From NCBI RefSeq assembly GCF_003148775.1, contig NZ_QGGW01000004.1:62001-126000 (forward strand): a DNA stretch of 64,000 nucleotides, read 5' to 3'. Positions 42,859-51,918 of this stretch are shown here, one piece after another (the stretch's first letter is position 1; each line of letters starts with the position of its first letter). The position numbers and the translations under genes were made by a program. Under the pieces are notes generated by a model. The model was not told the DNA's origin. It ran no database searches and was given only the letters and a program-made list of their open reading frames with translations. The stretch comes from Roseicyclus mahoneyensis. GTDB taxonomy: Bacteria; Pseudomonadota; Alphaproteobacteria; Rhodobacterales; Rhodobacteraceae.

Positions 42859-45800
42859 GTGACTGTCGAATTCGCGCTGTTTGTATCGCCGGAAGGCATC
42901 GCGCTGGCCCATCGCCAGCCCAAGGGCCATTGGGCGCTGGTCGCAGAGGCGCGGCTGGATACCGATGACCTCGAGGCCGCGATGGCCGGTCTGAAATCCA
43001 CTGCTGCGGACCGCGGTGGGGCGGAGGCGCCCGTGCTGCTGGTCCTGCCTGATGATCAGGTGCTCTATACCTCCTTCCTGGCGCCCGCGGACGATGCCGA
43101 TCTTGTCGCGGACAGGATCGTCGAAGGTCTGGACGGCATGACGCCCTATGCCGTGGCCGACCTCGTCTACGATTGGCGCAAGGTCGAGGAAGACCGGATC
43201 AAGGTCGCGGTCGTGGCCCGCGAAACCCTGGGCGAGGCGACGGAGTTCGTGGCGGCCCATGGCTTCAAGCCGGTTGGCTTTGCGGCCATGCCCCCGGCCG
43301 AACGGTTTCCCGGCATGCCGCTGTTCGGGCCGGAAAGCAGCGCTCTGGGGCTTGACCGCGGCGGGCTGGCCTTTGGCGGCGACGATTGGATCGCGCCCGC
43401 CCCCGAAACGTCGGAGATGCCGGCTACTCCCGCTAAGACCGAGGCGGAAGATGTCACGGAACTACAGCCGCCGGCGGAACACCTGCACGCAGAGCCTGCG
43501 GACGCCCCGACATCCGACATGGCCCCCGAGCCGCCGCCCCCGGTGCCGGTGGATCTGTTCGAAGCGGCGGGCAACCCGGCTGAAGCGGTGGTGGCGACTG
43601 CCGAAGTGGTGCAGCAGCCCGATGATGCTGCCAGTGACCCGAAGACCGTCGAAGCCGATGGTCCTGCAGGGTTCGACGCCCCCGTCGCGATCTCCGATCC
43701 GACGCTGGAGCAGCCGGTCGCGCCCCTGTCGGACGCCGATAGGCCCTGGCCCGAGCAAGAAACCAGCTTGGAGGAACCGCCCGAGACGATCTGGCCATGG
43801 GATTTCGACCCGGAGCCGTCCGGCGATCTGACGCCCCAGACACCAGAGGCGGCACCTGCCCCAAACCCCGTTGACGATCTTCCAGATGACATACCGCCGA
43901 TGCCGACGGCAACGCGCGGGCGGGTGGCAGGCCCGTCGACGCGGCCGCTGACCGCATCCAAACCAGAAGAGGTCGCCGGGCGGGGGATCGACCCGACCGC
44001 CGGACTGTCGGCCACGGAGCTGCGCGGAGACGGCACGGAAACCGACAGTCCAGATGACGCAACCCCCACGCTCGGCTTTGCCGCGCGGCGGGGCAAGGCC
44101 CCTAAAGCCACCTCGGGCGACATCGTGTCGACGCGCCAATCCCGGCTTGGCTTCGGCACCCCATCCGACGCGACCGGCGGCCCGGTGCTGCACCCGGACG
44201 CGGCGCCCGTCAGACCGGCCCCCGCCACGACGCCGGCGCGCCCCGGCACCTTGTTGGCGGCACAGCTGGCGCGTGTTAGGGATGCCAGCAAGACAAAGCC
44301 GCAACCGGCCGTTGCGCCGCCTCCGCGCGGGGGCACGGCCCTTGACCCCCTGACCGAAGGTCCGACCCGGGCCGAGCCCGAAAGCACCGCGTCCGCCGTC
44401 CCCGCCAAGGATGCCCAGACGGCCGGGCGCGGCGGCTACGGCTTCGCGCGCCGCCGAAAATCCGAGGCGGCCCCCGCCCCGTCGACAGGTTCCGTCGCCA
44501 GTGGCCAGAATGCCTTTGCCAGCGGCTTGCTGGCGCGCAAACCCGCAGAGGCTTCGGGCCCGTCCTTTCGCATGGGGCTGATCCTGACGTTGGTCCTGCT
44601 GGTCTTGCTGGCACTGATCGCGATCTGGTCTGCCATGTTCCTGCCCGACAGCCCGATCGCGCGGTTGTTCAGCTCCGGATCGAACAGCGAGGCCAGTCAA
44701 CGGGCCGACAGCCCCGCGCCGCCTCTGGCGATCAGTGCGCCGCCCACAATTGGTGCGCTGGATCCGGAAAGCGCCGTGTCGGAGGCCGTCTCGGACGCGC
44801 CCATCATCGACAGCGAGACAGCCGTCCTGCCCGTTCCCGAGACCGACGGGCCCGAGACGGATGAAACATCGCCCGAACAGATCGCCCAAGCGCCGCTCCC
44901 GGATATCGATGCCGAGCTTGATCTGCCCCCCCTGCCGCCTTTGCCCGAAGAGCTGCTGCCGTCGCTCGAGGAGACCGAGCGCATCTATGCCGAAGACGGC
45001 ATCTGGCCGCGCCCGCCCGATCTGCCGGTTCTTGGCGCGCTCAGCAGCGCCAATGACATCTACGTCGCCTCCATCGACCCCGAGGTGCCTATCACCGATG
45101 CCATCGCGCTGTCCGATCCGCAGCTGGATCCGAGCGAGGTGCTGAGACGGGTGCCGCCTCCGCCGCCTTTCGGTGCCACGCCGGACCGCACCGCGCTTGG
45201 GCTCATCGCTCCGACGCCCGAAGGCGTGCTGACCCCCGAGGGGGCTTTTGTCGTTCTGGGGCGGCCCCCTGTGGCTGCCATCCCGCGCCCGCGCGAGATC
45301 GCGCCTGCCGTTGAGGCGGTGCCGCAAGAGGATGTCGAGGATGCGGTCCTCGGCACCTTCCAGCCATCACCGCGCCCGGCCGATCTGGACGAAACGCGCG
45401 AGCGACAGGTGTTGGGCGGCTTTTCCGCGACTGAGCTGGCCGGTTTGCGCCCCGATCCCCGTCCCGTCTCGGCGCAGGAGGCGGCGGCGCAAGCCTCGCT
45501 CTTTCCTCAAGCTGCAACGGATGCAGCACCTGCCACCGAGCCCGAGCCGGAAATAGAAACCGAAACCGCGGCGCCCGCCGCCGTGATCGAGGCCACGCCT
45601 CTGGCCGTTGCCGCGTCGCGCCTGCCTGCTGCGCGGCCCGCCAATATCGACGCGCTTGTGGCTGCCGCCGCCGAAACACCCGGCCCGGCCGTCGCCACCG
45701 AAGCCATCGCCCGCGCACCCTCCATTCCGTCCAGCGCCGATGTCACCCGGGCGGCGACCGAGCGCAACGCGATCCGCCTGCGCGATGTCAATCTGATCGG

Positions 45801-45972
45801 CGTGACCGGCACGCCCAACGACCGGCGCGCGCTTGTGCGTCTGCCGTCGGGCCGGTTCGTGCGGGTGGGCGTGGGCGACCGTCTGGATGGCGGCCGTGTC
45901 GCCGCCATTGGCGAGACCTCGCTGCAATACGTGCGAAACGGCCGCAATGTGACGCTGGAAATCCCGGGCTGA
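42859..45972 (+). CDS. Large bitopic protein with PilM/GspL-like N-terminus and PilP/GspC-like C-terminus
   Basis: 1037 residues, GTG start. Residues 1-165 read MTVEFALFVSPEGIALAHRQ, then alternating strands and helices with LLVLPDDQVLYTSFLAP and DRIKVAVVARETLGEA, resembling the actin-like cytoplasmic domain of GspL/PilM. Residues about 166-565 are Pro/Ala/Asp-rich and probably disordered. One helix follows at 572-595 (MGLILTLVLLVLLALIAIW). The periplasmic part is again Pro-rich until a compact C-terminal domain (970-1037) with VNLIGVTGTPNDRRALVRL and RVGVGDRLDGGRVAAIG, a GspC/PilP-type HR domain. No other secretion or pilus genes are nearby. It is a single-gene unit; function unknown. Confidence 0.85.
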   Translation: MTVEFALFVSPEGIALAHRQPKGHWALVAEARLDTDDLEAAMAGLKSTAADRGGAEAPVLLVLPDDQVLYTSFLAPADDADLVADRIVEGLDGMTPYAVADLVYDWRKVEEDRIKVAVVARETLGEATEFVAAHGFKPVGFAAMPPAERFPGMPLFGPESSALGLDRGGLAFGGDDWIAPAPETSEMPATPAKTEAEDVTELQPPAEHLHAEPADAPTSDMAPEPPPPVPVDLFEAAGNPAEAVVATAEVVQQPDDAASDPKTVEADGPAGFDAPVAISDPTLEQPVAPLSDADRPWPEQETSLEEPPETIWPWDFDPEPSGDLTPQTPEAAPAPNPVDDLPDDIPPMPTATRGRVAGPSTRPLTASKPEEVAGRGIDPTAGLSATELRGDGTETDSPDDATPTLGFAARRGKAPKATSGDIVSTRQSRLGFGTPSDATGGPVLHPDAAPVRPAPATTPARPGTLLAAQLARVRDASKTKPQPAVAPPPRGGTALDPLTEGPTRAEPESTASAVPAKDAQTAGRGGYGFARRRKSEAAPAPSTGSVASGQNAFASGLLARKPAEASGPSFRMGLILTLVLLVLLALIAIWSAMFLPDSPIARLFSSGSNSEASQRADSPAPPLAISAPPTIGALDPESAVSEAVSDAPIIDSETAVLPVPETDGPETDETSPEQIAQAPLPDIDAELDLPPLPPLPEELLPSLEETERIYAEDGIWPRPPDLPVLGALSSANDIYVASIDPEVPITDAIALSDPQLDPSEVLRRVPPPPPFGATPDRTALGLIAPTPEGVLTPEGAFVVLGRPPVAAIPRPREIAPAVEAVPQEDVEDAVLGTFQPSPRPADLDETRERQVLGGFSATELAGLRPDPRPVSAQEAAAQASLFPQAATDAAPATEPEPEIETETAAPAAVIEATPLAVAASRLPAARPANIDALVAAAAETPGPAVATEAIARAPSIPSSADVTRAATERNAIRLRDVNLIGVTGTPNDRRALVRLPSGRFVRVGVGDRLDGGRVAAIGETSLQYVRNGRNVTLEIPG

Positions 45973-46016
45973 CGGATTATGCGACGGGTGCGGCGTCAAT
46001 GCCCTCACGATAGGGA

Positions 46017-47423
46017 TCAGAGCAGGAAAAGCGACGCCAGCCCCAGAAATGCGAAGAATCCGATCACATCCGTCACCGTCGTCACGAACACGCCCGAGGC
46101 CAGTGCCGGGTCGAGGTTGAGCCGGTCCAGCGCGAGCGGCACCAAGGTTCCCGCCACGGCCGCAACGAAAAGATTTATGATCAGCGCGGCGCCGATCACC
46201 ACCCCAAGACCAACAGACCCGAAGACCAGCCCCGTCACCAGCGCAAGCGGCAGGGCAAGCGACAACCCGTTGAACACCCCCACCCCGGCTTCGCGCAGCA
46301 CAAAGCGCCAAGTGTTCGCGCGCGTCAAATCGCGTGTGGCAATGGCGCGCACTGCCACGGTCAGGGATTGCGTGCCGGCGTTGCCGCCCATCGAGGCCAC
46401 GATCGGCATCAAGATCGCCAGTGCCACCAGAGCGGAAATCGTCGCCTCGAACTGCGCGATCACCAGCGCCGCCAAGGCCGCCGTCCCAAGGTTCACCACC
46501 AGCCAGGGCACCCGGCGGCGCGTCGTCTCGATCACCCCGTCCGACAGGCTGGATTCGTCGTTCACGCCGCCAAGCAGCAACAGGTCCTCCTCGTTGCGCT
46601 CGTCCAGCACGATCATCGCGTCGTCGATGGTGATGACGCCCACCAGCCGCCCGTCCCCGTCCACCACCGGCGCGGAAATCAGGTGATACTGGTTGAAGGC
46701 GTAGGCCACGTCATCCTCGTGCTGGGTCGCGGGGATGGTGCGAAAACTGTCCTCGGTGATGGCGCGCATTTCTGTCGTGCGGGCCGAGGCAAGCATCCGT
46801 CCCAAAGTCACATAGCCGACCGGCTTTAGTCGCGGATCGGTCAGGATGACGTGATAGAATTGTTCGGGCAGCCCTTGGGTATTGGCGCGCAAATGATCGA
46901 TCATCTGGCCAACGGTCCAATGCTCGAGGGCATGGACCACTTCGCGCTGCATCAGACGGCCAGCAGATTCCTCGGGCCAGGCCAGCGCCTGTTCGACCGC
47001 AACACGATCGGCGGGTTCGAGCGCCTCGAGAATGGCCTCGATCTGCGCCTCTTCAAGATCCTCGACCAGATCGACCACATCGTCCGAATCAAGCTCGCGC
47101 ACCGCATCGGCCAGCACCTGATCGGGCAGAAGATCGATGACCTCCTCGCGCAGGCCCCAATCGAGTTCCGAAAGCACCTCGCCATCGATCCCCTTGGACC
47201 ACAGAGCCAGCCAGGCCGCGCGCTCGCCCTCGGAGACCTGTTCCAGCAGGTCGGCGATGTCGGCTGCATGCAGCGGCTCCATCAGCGCATCAATGGCCGC
47301 AACGTCGCGCGCTGCGACCATTGCCTTCAGCTGCGCGCGCAGCGTGTCATCCAGCGCGTAGGCATCTCGGCTTTCATCGGCCGCCCGCTCGCGCAGGATC
47401 GTGTCCTCGTCCCGGTCCGCCAT
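46017..47423 (-). CDS. mgtE: Magnesium transporter MgtE
   Basis: Mg2+-gated magnesium channel. About 468 residues: N-terminal superhelical domain (IDALMEPLHAADIADLLEQV), two CBS domains (about 150-270), then five helices starting VPWLVVNLGTAALAALVIA with PIVASMGGNAGTQSLTVAVRA, the conserved selectivity-filter region. ATG 47423 is chosen; a GTG two codons upstream is possible. It converges on the 1037-aa gene (44-bp gap). Confidence 0.97.
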   Translation of the reverse strand: MADRDEDTILRERAADESRDAYALDDTLRAQLKAMVAARDVAAIDALMEPLHAADIADLLEQVSEGERAAWLALWSKGIDGEVLSELDWGLREEVIDLLPDQVLADAVRELDSDDVVDLVEDLEEAQIEAILEALEPADRVAVEQALAWPEESAGRLMQREVVHALEHWTVGQMIDHLRANTQGLPEQFYHVILTDPRLKPVGYVTLGRMLASARTTEMRAITEDSFRTIPATQHEDDVAYAFNQYHLISAPVVDGDGRLVGVITIDDAMIVLDERNEEDLLLLGGVNDESSLSDGVIETTRRRVPWLVVNLGTAALAALVIAQFEATISALVALAILMPIVASMGGNAGTQSLTVAVRAIATRDLTRANTWRFVLREAGVGVFNGLSLALPLALVTGLVFGSVGLGVVIGAALIINLFVAAVAGTLVPLALDRLNLDPALASGVFVTTVTDVIGFFAFLGLASLFLL

Positions 47424-47532
47424 GGCCACCCCCGTATCTCGCGTCGCTCCTCCGGTTTGCCCCTAACATAGCGCGCCAAGGGGGGCTATCACCGGAGGCG
47501 ACGTATTGGGCAGAAAACCGGGGACCCGCTCC

Positions 47533-48819
47533 ATGACCGACCGCCTGATCCTGGGCCAGACGCTTGCCTTTGCGGGCGACCCTTTTCTCGAGGGGCCGGG
47601 GGTCGCCCGCCACGAGACCCAAAGCGGCGTGCTGATCCAGGACGGTCGGATCACGGCACTGGGCGACGGTGCCAGCCTGCGCGCCCGCCACCCCCAGGTC
47701 GAGGTGACCGACCATGGCGCGGGCCTGATCCTGCCGGGCTTTGTCGATGCGCATGCCCATTACCCGCAAACCGCGATCATCGCATCCTGGGGCAAGCGGC
47801 TGATCGACTGGCTGAACACCTACACTTTCCCCGAGGAGGCGCGGTTTTCAGATCCCGCCTATGCAGCCGGGATCGCAGACTGCTATCTCGACCTGCTGCT
47901 TTCGAACGGCACGACCACCGTCGCCAGCTACGGCACGATTCACCCCGAAAGCGTGGACGCCTTCTTTGCCGCCGCACAAGCGCGCGGCCTGCGGGCGCTC
48001 GCGGGCAAGACCTGCATGGACCGCGACACTGCGCCCGCCTATCTCCGCGACACCGCGCAATCCGCCCATGATGACAGCAAGGCGCTGCTCACCCGCTGGC
48101 ATGGGGTGGACCGGCTGTCCTACATCATCACACCGCGCTTCTCGCCCACCTCGACGCCGGAACAACTCGACGCTCTGGGCCGTTTGTGGGCAGACCACCC
48201 CGATTGCCTGATGCAGACGCATCTGAGCGAACAGACCGACGAGATCGCCTGGGTCAGATCGCTCTACCCGCAAGCGCGCGACTACCTTGACACCTACGAG
48301 GCGCATGGCCTGCTGGGCCCCAACGGCCTTTACGGCCACGCCATCCATCTCACGCCACGCGAAATCGACCGCCTGGCCGAGACCGGCGCGGCGGTGGTCC
48401 ATTGCCCGACCTCCAACAGCTTCATCGGCTCGGGGCTTTTCGACATGGGTCTGCGCGCAAGGCTGCGCGTGGGGCTCGCCACCGATACCGGCGGCGGCTC
48501 GTCCTTCTCGATGCTGCGCACCATGGCTGCGGCCTACGAGATCGCGCAGTTGCGCGGCACGGCGCTCCACCCAGCCGAGCTTTTGTGGCTTGCCACCGGC
48601 GGCTCGGCCGCAGCGCTCCGGCTCGGCGACCGGATCGGGCGGCTCGCACTCGGATACGAGGCCGATCTCGTCGTCCTCGATCTCGCCTCCACCCCCGCCA
48701 TAGCGCAGGCGCAAGCGCGGGCGGATGACATCTGGCAGGCGGTCTTTCCCACGATCATGATGGGCGACGACCGCGCCATCTCGCAGGTCTATGTCGCCGG
48801 GCACCCGGTCAAACCATGA
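47533..48819 (+). CDS. guaD: Guanine deaminase
   Basis: Zinc amidohydrolase converting guanine to xanthine. 428 residues. PGFVDAHAHYPQT gives the metal HxH; the guanine-deaminase motif is seen in QTHLSEQTDEI, GHAIHLTPREIDRL, HCPTSNSFIGSG and LATDTGGGSSFS. ATG 47533 gives MTDRLILGQTLAF; an upstream start would add nine residues. Stand-alone gene; the nearby pyrimidine locus is about 11 kb away. Confidence 0.95.
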   Translation: MTDRLILGQTLAFAGDPFLEGPGVARHETQSGVLIQDGRITALGDGASLRARHPQVEVTDHGAGLILPGFVDAHAHYPQTAIIASWGKRLIDWLNTYTFPEEARFSDPAYAAGIADCYLDLLLSNGTTTVASYGTIHPESVDAFFAAAQARGLRALAGKTCMDRDTAPAYLRDTAQSAHDDSKALLTRWHGVDRLSYIITPRFSPTSTPEQLDALGRLWADHPDCLMQTHLSEQTDEIAWVRSLYPQARDYLDTYEAHGLLGPNGLYGHAIHLTPREIDRLAETGAAVVHCPTSNSFIGSGLFDMGLRARLRVGLATDTGGGSSFSMLRTMAAAYEIAQLRGTALHPAELLWLATGGSAAALRLGDRIGRLALGYEADLVVLDLASTPAIAQAQARADDIWQAVFPTIMMGDDRAISQVYVAGHPVKP

Positions 48820-48830
48820 GCCCTGCTTCT

Positions 48831-48907
48831 CTGTTTCACAAATATCCCGGGGGAGGCGCGCAAGGCGCGACGGGGGCAGAGCCCCCTGAATTTTCGTAGG
48901 AAAATTC
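48831..48907 (+). repeat. Dispersed intergenic repeat, copy C, with an added hairpin
   Basis: Core TGTTTCACAAATATCCCGGG (48832-48851) is a diverged version of copies A and B. It is followed by GGGGGC-AGA-GCCCCC (48872-48886) and, directly after, GAATTTTC-GTAG-GAAAATTC (48888-48907), an 8-bp stem with a 4-base loop. It lies between convergent guaD and glmM, so it may terminate both. Confidence 0.68.
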
Positions 48908-48930
48908 GCACGTCGCTTCACACCGTCGCG

Positions 48931-50274
48931 TCAGACCGCCGCCTCGACCGCGCCCACGATCTCGTCCACCACGGCCACCATCAGCGCCTCGTCCTCCGCC
49001 TCGGCCATCACCCGGATCAGCGGCTCCGTCCCCGACTTTCGGATCAGCAAACGCCCCTGCCCGACCAATTTGGCCTCGCCCGCCGCGATCGCCGCCTTGA
49101 CCGCCGGCGCGTCCAGAGGCGCCTGACCAGCGGCAAACCGCACGTTGCGCAACAGCTGCGGCACCGTCTCGAAACTATGCGCCAGCAGGCTCGCGGGCTG
49201 ACCCGTGCGCACCATCTCGGCCAGAAACTGCAGCCCCGCGATCAGCCCGTCGCCGGTCGTGGCGTAATCTGTCATCACGATATGGCCCGACTGTTCCCCG
49301 CCCAGATTCAGCCCCAGCGCGCGCATCGCCTCCACCACGTAGCGGTCACCCACAGGCGTGCGATGCAACCGGACGCCGCGCGCGTCCAGATAGCGCTCGA
49401 GCCCAAGGTTCGACATCACGGTCGCAGCCAGCGCGTGGCCCTTCAGCCGCCCCTCTTCGGCCCAGCGATTGGCAAACAGCGCCATGATCTGGTCGCCATC
49501 GGCCACAGCGCCGGTCTCGTCGAGCAAGATCACCCGGTCGGCATCGCCGTCCAGACAGATGCCCACATCGGCCCCAACCTCGCGGATCTTGGCCGCAGCC
49601 GCCTCGGGCGCGGTCGATCCCACACCGGCGTTGATGTTGTAGCCGTCAGGCGAGACGCCGATGGCCACCACCTCCGCCCCCAGTTCCCACAACACCTCAG
49701 GGGCCGCGCGATAGGCCGCGCCATTGGCACAGTCGATCACCACCTTCAGCCCCTCCAGCGTCAGGCCGTGGGGGAATGTGCCCTTGACCCGCTCGACATA
49801 GCGGAACCGGCCATCGTCGATCCGCTTGGCGCGTCCGATGTCGCGCGCCTGCGCGGGCTGGATCTCGGCTTCGACCAGCGCCTCGATCTCCATCTCGGCC
49901 TCGTCCGACAGCTTGAACCCGTCGGGGCCGAAGAACTTGATCCCGTTATCCTCGGCCGGATTGTGGCTGGCCGAGATCATCACCCCCACATCCGCCCGCA
50001 TCGAGGGCGTGAGCAAGCCCACCGCGGGCGTCGGCACCGGACCCAGCAGCAGCACGTTCATGCCCGTGGATGTAAAGCCAGCCGTCAGCGCGTTTTCCAG
50101 CATGTAGCCCGACAGGCGCGTGTCCTTGCCGATCACGACCCGATGTGCCCGGCTGCCGTCGCGGCGGAAATAGCGCCCGGCCGCAGCGCCAAGGCGCAGC
50201 GCCATCTCGGCGGTCATCGGATGGGAATTGGCGCGCCCACGGACGCCATCGGTGCCGAACAACTTGCGTGTCAT
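48931..50274 (-). CDS. glmM: Phosphoglucosamine mutase
   Basis: Interconverts glucosamine-6-P and glucosamine-1-P for UDP-GlcNAc, peptidoglycan and LPS synthesis. 447 residues. [13 protein letters not shown] at the N-terminus, active-site serine [17 protein letters not shown], metal loop DGDADR, and the phosphate-binding [12 protein letters not shown] are intact. ATG 50274 gives [11 protein letters not shown]. Follows folP in one leftward unit with a 30-bp gap. Confidence 0.98.
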   Translation of the reverse strand: MTRKLFGTDGVRGRANSHPMTAEMALRLGAAAGRYFRRDGSRAHRVVIGKDTRLSGYMLENALTAGFTSTGMNVLLLGPVPTPAVGLLTPSMRADVGVMISASHNPAEDNGIKFFGPDGFKLSDEAEMEIEALVEAEIQPAQARDIGRAKRIDDGRFRYVERVKGTFPHGLTLEGLKVVIDCANGAAYRAAPEVLWELGAEVVAIGVSPDGYNINAGVGSTAPEAAAAKIREVGADVGICLDGDADRVILLDETGAVADGDQIMALFANRWAEEGRLKGHALAATVMSNLGLERYLDARGVRLHRTPVGDRYVVEAMRALGLNLGGEQSGHIVMTDYATTGDGLIAGLQFLAEMVRTGQPASLLAHSFETVPQLLRNVRFAAGQAPLDAPAVKAAIAAGEAKLVGQGRLLIRKSGTEPLIRVMAEAEDEALMVAVVDEIVGAVEAAV

Positions 50275-50304
50275 GTCTGCCCTCATTCTCTCAAACATCG
50301 CCGG

Positions 50305-51321
50305 TTACTGCACGGCCAAGGCCTGCCACAGGGCCAGCGCCTGTTGGTGGGTCTCCATATCATGAACCCGCAGCATCTGCATGCCCTGTGCAACGGCCCA
50401 AAGGCCGATTGCCGCCGATCCCGGCGCGCGGCGCGCGGCAACAGGCTCGCCCGCGATGGTGCCGATCATCCCCTTGCGCGAAGCCCCCAGCAGCACCGCG
50501 CAGCCCAGGCCGTGAAACAGGCTCAGCCGCCGCAAGATCGCAAGGTTCTGATCCAGCGTCTTGCCGAACCCGATGCCGGGGTCGATCATAATGCGCGTGC
50601 GGGGCACACCCGCCGCCTCGGCCTGTGCCACGCAGGCGGCCAGCGCGTCATAGACATCAAGCACCACATCGCCATAGGCATCGGCCGCGAGCGCCTGCAT
50701 GGTCTGCGGCGTGCCGATGGAATGCATCACGATCAACGCCGCCCCGGCCTCGGCCACAACGCCCGCCAAGGCGGGATCAAAACGCAAGCCCGAGACATCG
50801 TTGACGATCCGCACCCCCGCCGCCAGCCCCGCGCGCGCCACGCCCGCCTTGCGGGTGTCGAGGCTGACAGGCGTCGCCATGCCGCGCGCCGCCAGCGCCT
50901 CGATCACCGGCAGGATGCGGGCGATCTCTTCGGCCTCGGCCAGTTCCCTCGCGCCGGGCCGGGTCGATTCGCCGCCGATGTCGATCACATCAGCGCCTTG
51001 GGCCAGCATCGCCTCGACCTGTGCCAGCGCCGCGGTGGGGTCCGCATGGCGCCCGCCGTCGGAAAAGCTGTCGGGCGTGACATTCACGATGCCCATCAGC
51101 CGCGGACGATCAAGGCTCAGCCCCGCGAAGGGCGCGCGGGGGGCCAGAAACGGGGCCAGATGCTCGGGCGGCAGGTCGGCGGCAGCGATGATCCGGGGAG
51201 GTGCGCCGCGCGACAGGCTCTCGACATGGGTAAAGCGCACCCAACCGCCCGCAAGCATCAGGGCGTCGCCACAGGGCGCGGGGTCGGTCAGGGGGATCGG
51301 GCGCAGGTATCTTGGCTCCAT
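50305..51321 (-). CDS. folP: Dihydropteroate synthase
   Basis: Condenses p-aminobenzoate with 6-hydroxymethyl-dihydropterin pyrophosphate. 338 residues, with an N-terminal extension of about 70 residues (MEPRYLRPIPLTDPAPCGDAL) before the TIM barrel, longer than E. coli FolP (282). Barrel motifs: MGIVNVTPDSFSDGG, DIGGESTRPGA, VSLDTRKAGV, DPGIGFGKTLDQN, LLGASRKGMIG. A folB gene lies on the same strand about 550 bp upstream, separated by the acetyltransferase gene. Confidence 0.96.
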   Translation of the reverse strand: MEPRYLRPIPLTDPAPCGDALMLAGGWVRFTHVESLSRGAPPRIIAAADLPPEHLAPFLAPRAPFAGLSLDRPRLMGIVNVTPDSFSDGGRHADPTAALAQVEAMLAQGADVIDIGGESTRPGARELAEAEEIARILPVIEALAARGMATPVSLDTRKAGVARAGLAAGVRIVNDVSGLRFDPALAGVVAEAGAALIVMHSIGTPQTMQALAADAYGDVVLDVYDALAACVAQAEAAGVPRTRIMIDPGIGFGKTLDQNLAILRRLSLFHGLGCAVLLGASRKGMIGTIAGEPVAARRAPGSAAIGLWAVAQGMQMLRVHDMETHQQALALWQALAVQ

Positions 51322-51397
51322 GACCGCGCCCTACCGGGCCGCGGGCCGGTTTGGCAAGGGCAGCGCGCCACAGCGCGAACCACTGTGCAGGCAAACT

Positions 51398-51410
51398 TGA
51401 CCTAAGGTCA
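51398..51410. promoter_or_regulatory. Inverted repeat between folP and the acetyltransferase gene
   Basis: TGACCT-A-AGGTCA is a perfect 6-bp dyad with a 1-bp spacer, in the 102-bp gap between divergent folP and the GNAT gene, 13 bp before the GNAT start. Its first half forms TTGACC, a possible -35 element for either direction. Candidate operator only. Confidence 0.3.
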
Positions 51411-51423
51411 CTTTGTACGTCAG

Positions 51424-51918
51424 ATGATCGGCATGAGCGGGCCCATCCTTTTTCGCACTGCGCGACTTTCCGGCCGGGCCCCGTATCCGGGCGCGGCTGC
51501 GCTTTACGGCGCGCTTTTCGGGCCGGATCGCGGCCCTGCGCGCCTGTCGGCCGACTTGCAGGACTGGACCCGCCATCAGGTCGCGCCTTGGGTTCTGTTT
51601 CACGCCGATCATCCCGTGGGCGTCGCCGGGTTCCGCATCGGCTTTGGCGAGACCGGGCTGGAGCTGAGTTTCCATTTCCTGCCCGATGTCGCCGGTCAGG
51701 GCTTGGCGAGCGAATTCGTGCAGGCCGCGCTGGATACAGCCGTGGCGGACCTGCGCGAGGATAGGTTCTTTGCCTTCGTCAGCGCCGAGAACGCCGCATC
51801 CATCCGGGTGCTGGACAAGGCCGGATTCGTGCGCGAGCGCGAGGCGAAGGGGAAGCATCTGATGCGCCTGAAGCTTACGCCCCGCCCCCCGGCATCGCCA
51901 AAGGGTCAAGACGGCTGA
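51424..51918 (+). CDS. GNAT family N-acetyltransferase
   Basis: 164 residues of the RimJ/RimL-type GNAT group. AGFRIGFGETGLELSFHFLPDVAGQGLASEF covers the strand and acetyl-CoA loop (the Q/RxxGxG/A motif appears as GQGLASE), and AENAASIRVLDKAGFVRE is the typical C-terminal motif. Substrate unknown. Start is 51424 or 51433. Its 3' end overlaps the convergent folB gene by 44 bp. Confidence 0.88.
   Translation: MIGMSGPILFRTARLSGRAPYPGAAALYGALFGPDRGPARLSADLQDWTRHQVAPWVLFHADHPVGVAGFRIGFGETGLELSFHFLPDVAGQGLASEFVQAALDTAVADLREDRFFAFVSAENAASIRVLDKAGFVREREAKGKHLMRLKLTPRPPASPKGQDG

Noticed and set aside
44572-44645. Possible gene fusion artefact (two genes merged) in the 1037-aa ORF
   Set aside because: No internal start with ribosome-binding site or composition change near the membrane helix; one continuous frame is more likely, although homologue comparison would settle it.
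43462-45327. 621-codon minus-strand frame opposite the 1037-aa gene
   Set aside because: Arg/Gly-rich shadow. The plus frame has a helix, structured ends and conserved C-terminal domain.
49177-51405. 742-codon plus-strand open frame opposite glmM and folP
   Set aside because: Antisense of two enzymes with intact motifs; typical high-GC shadow.
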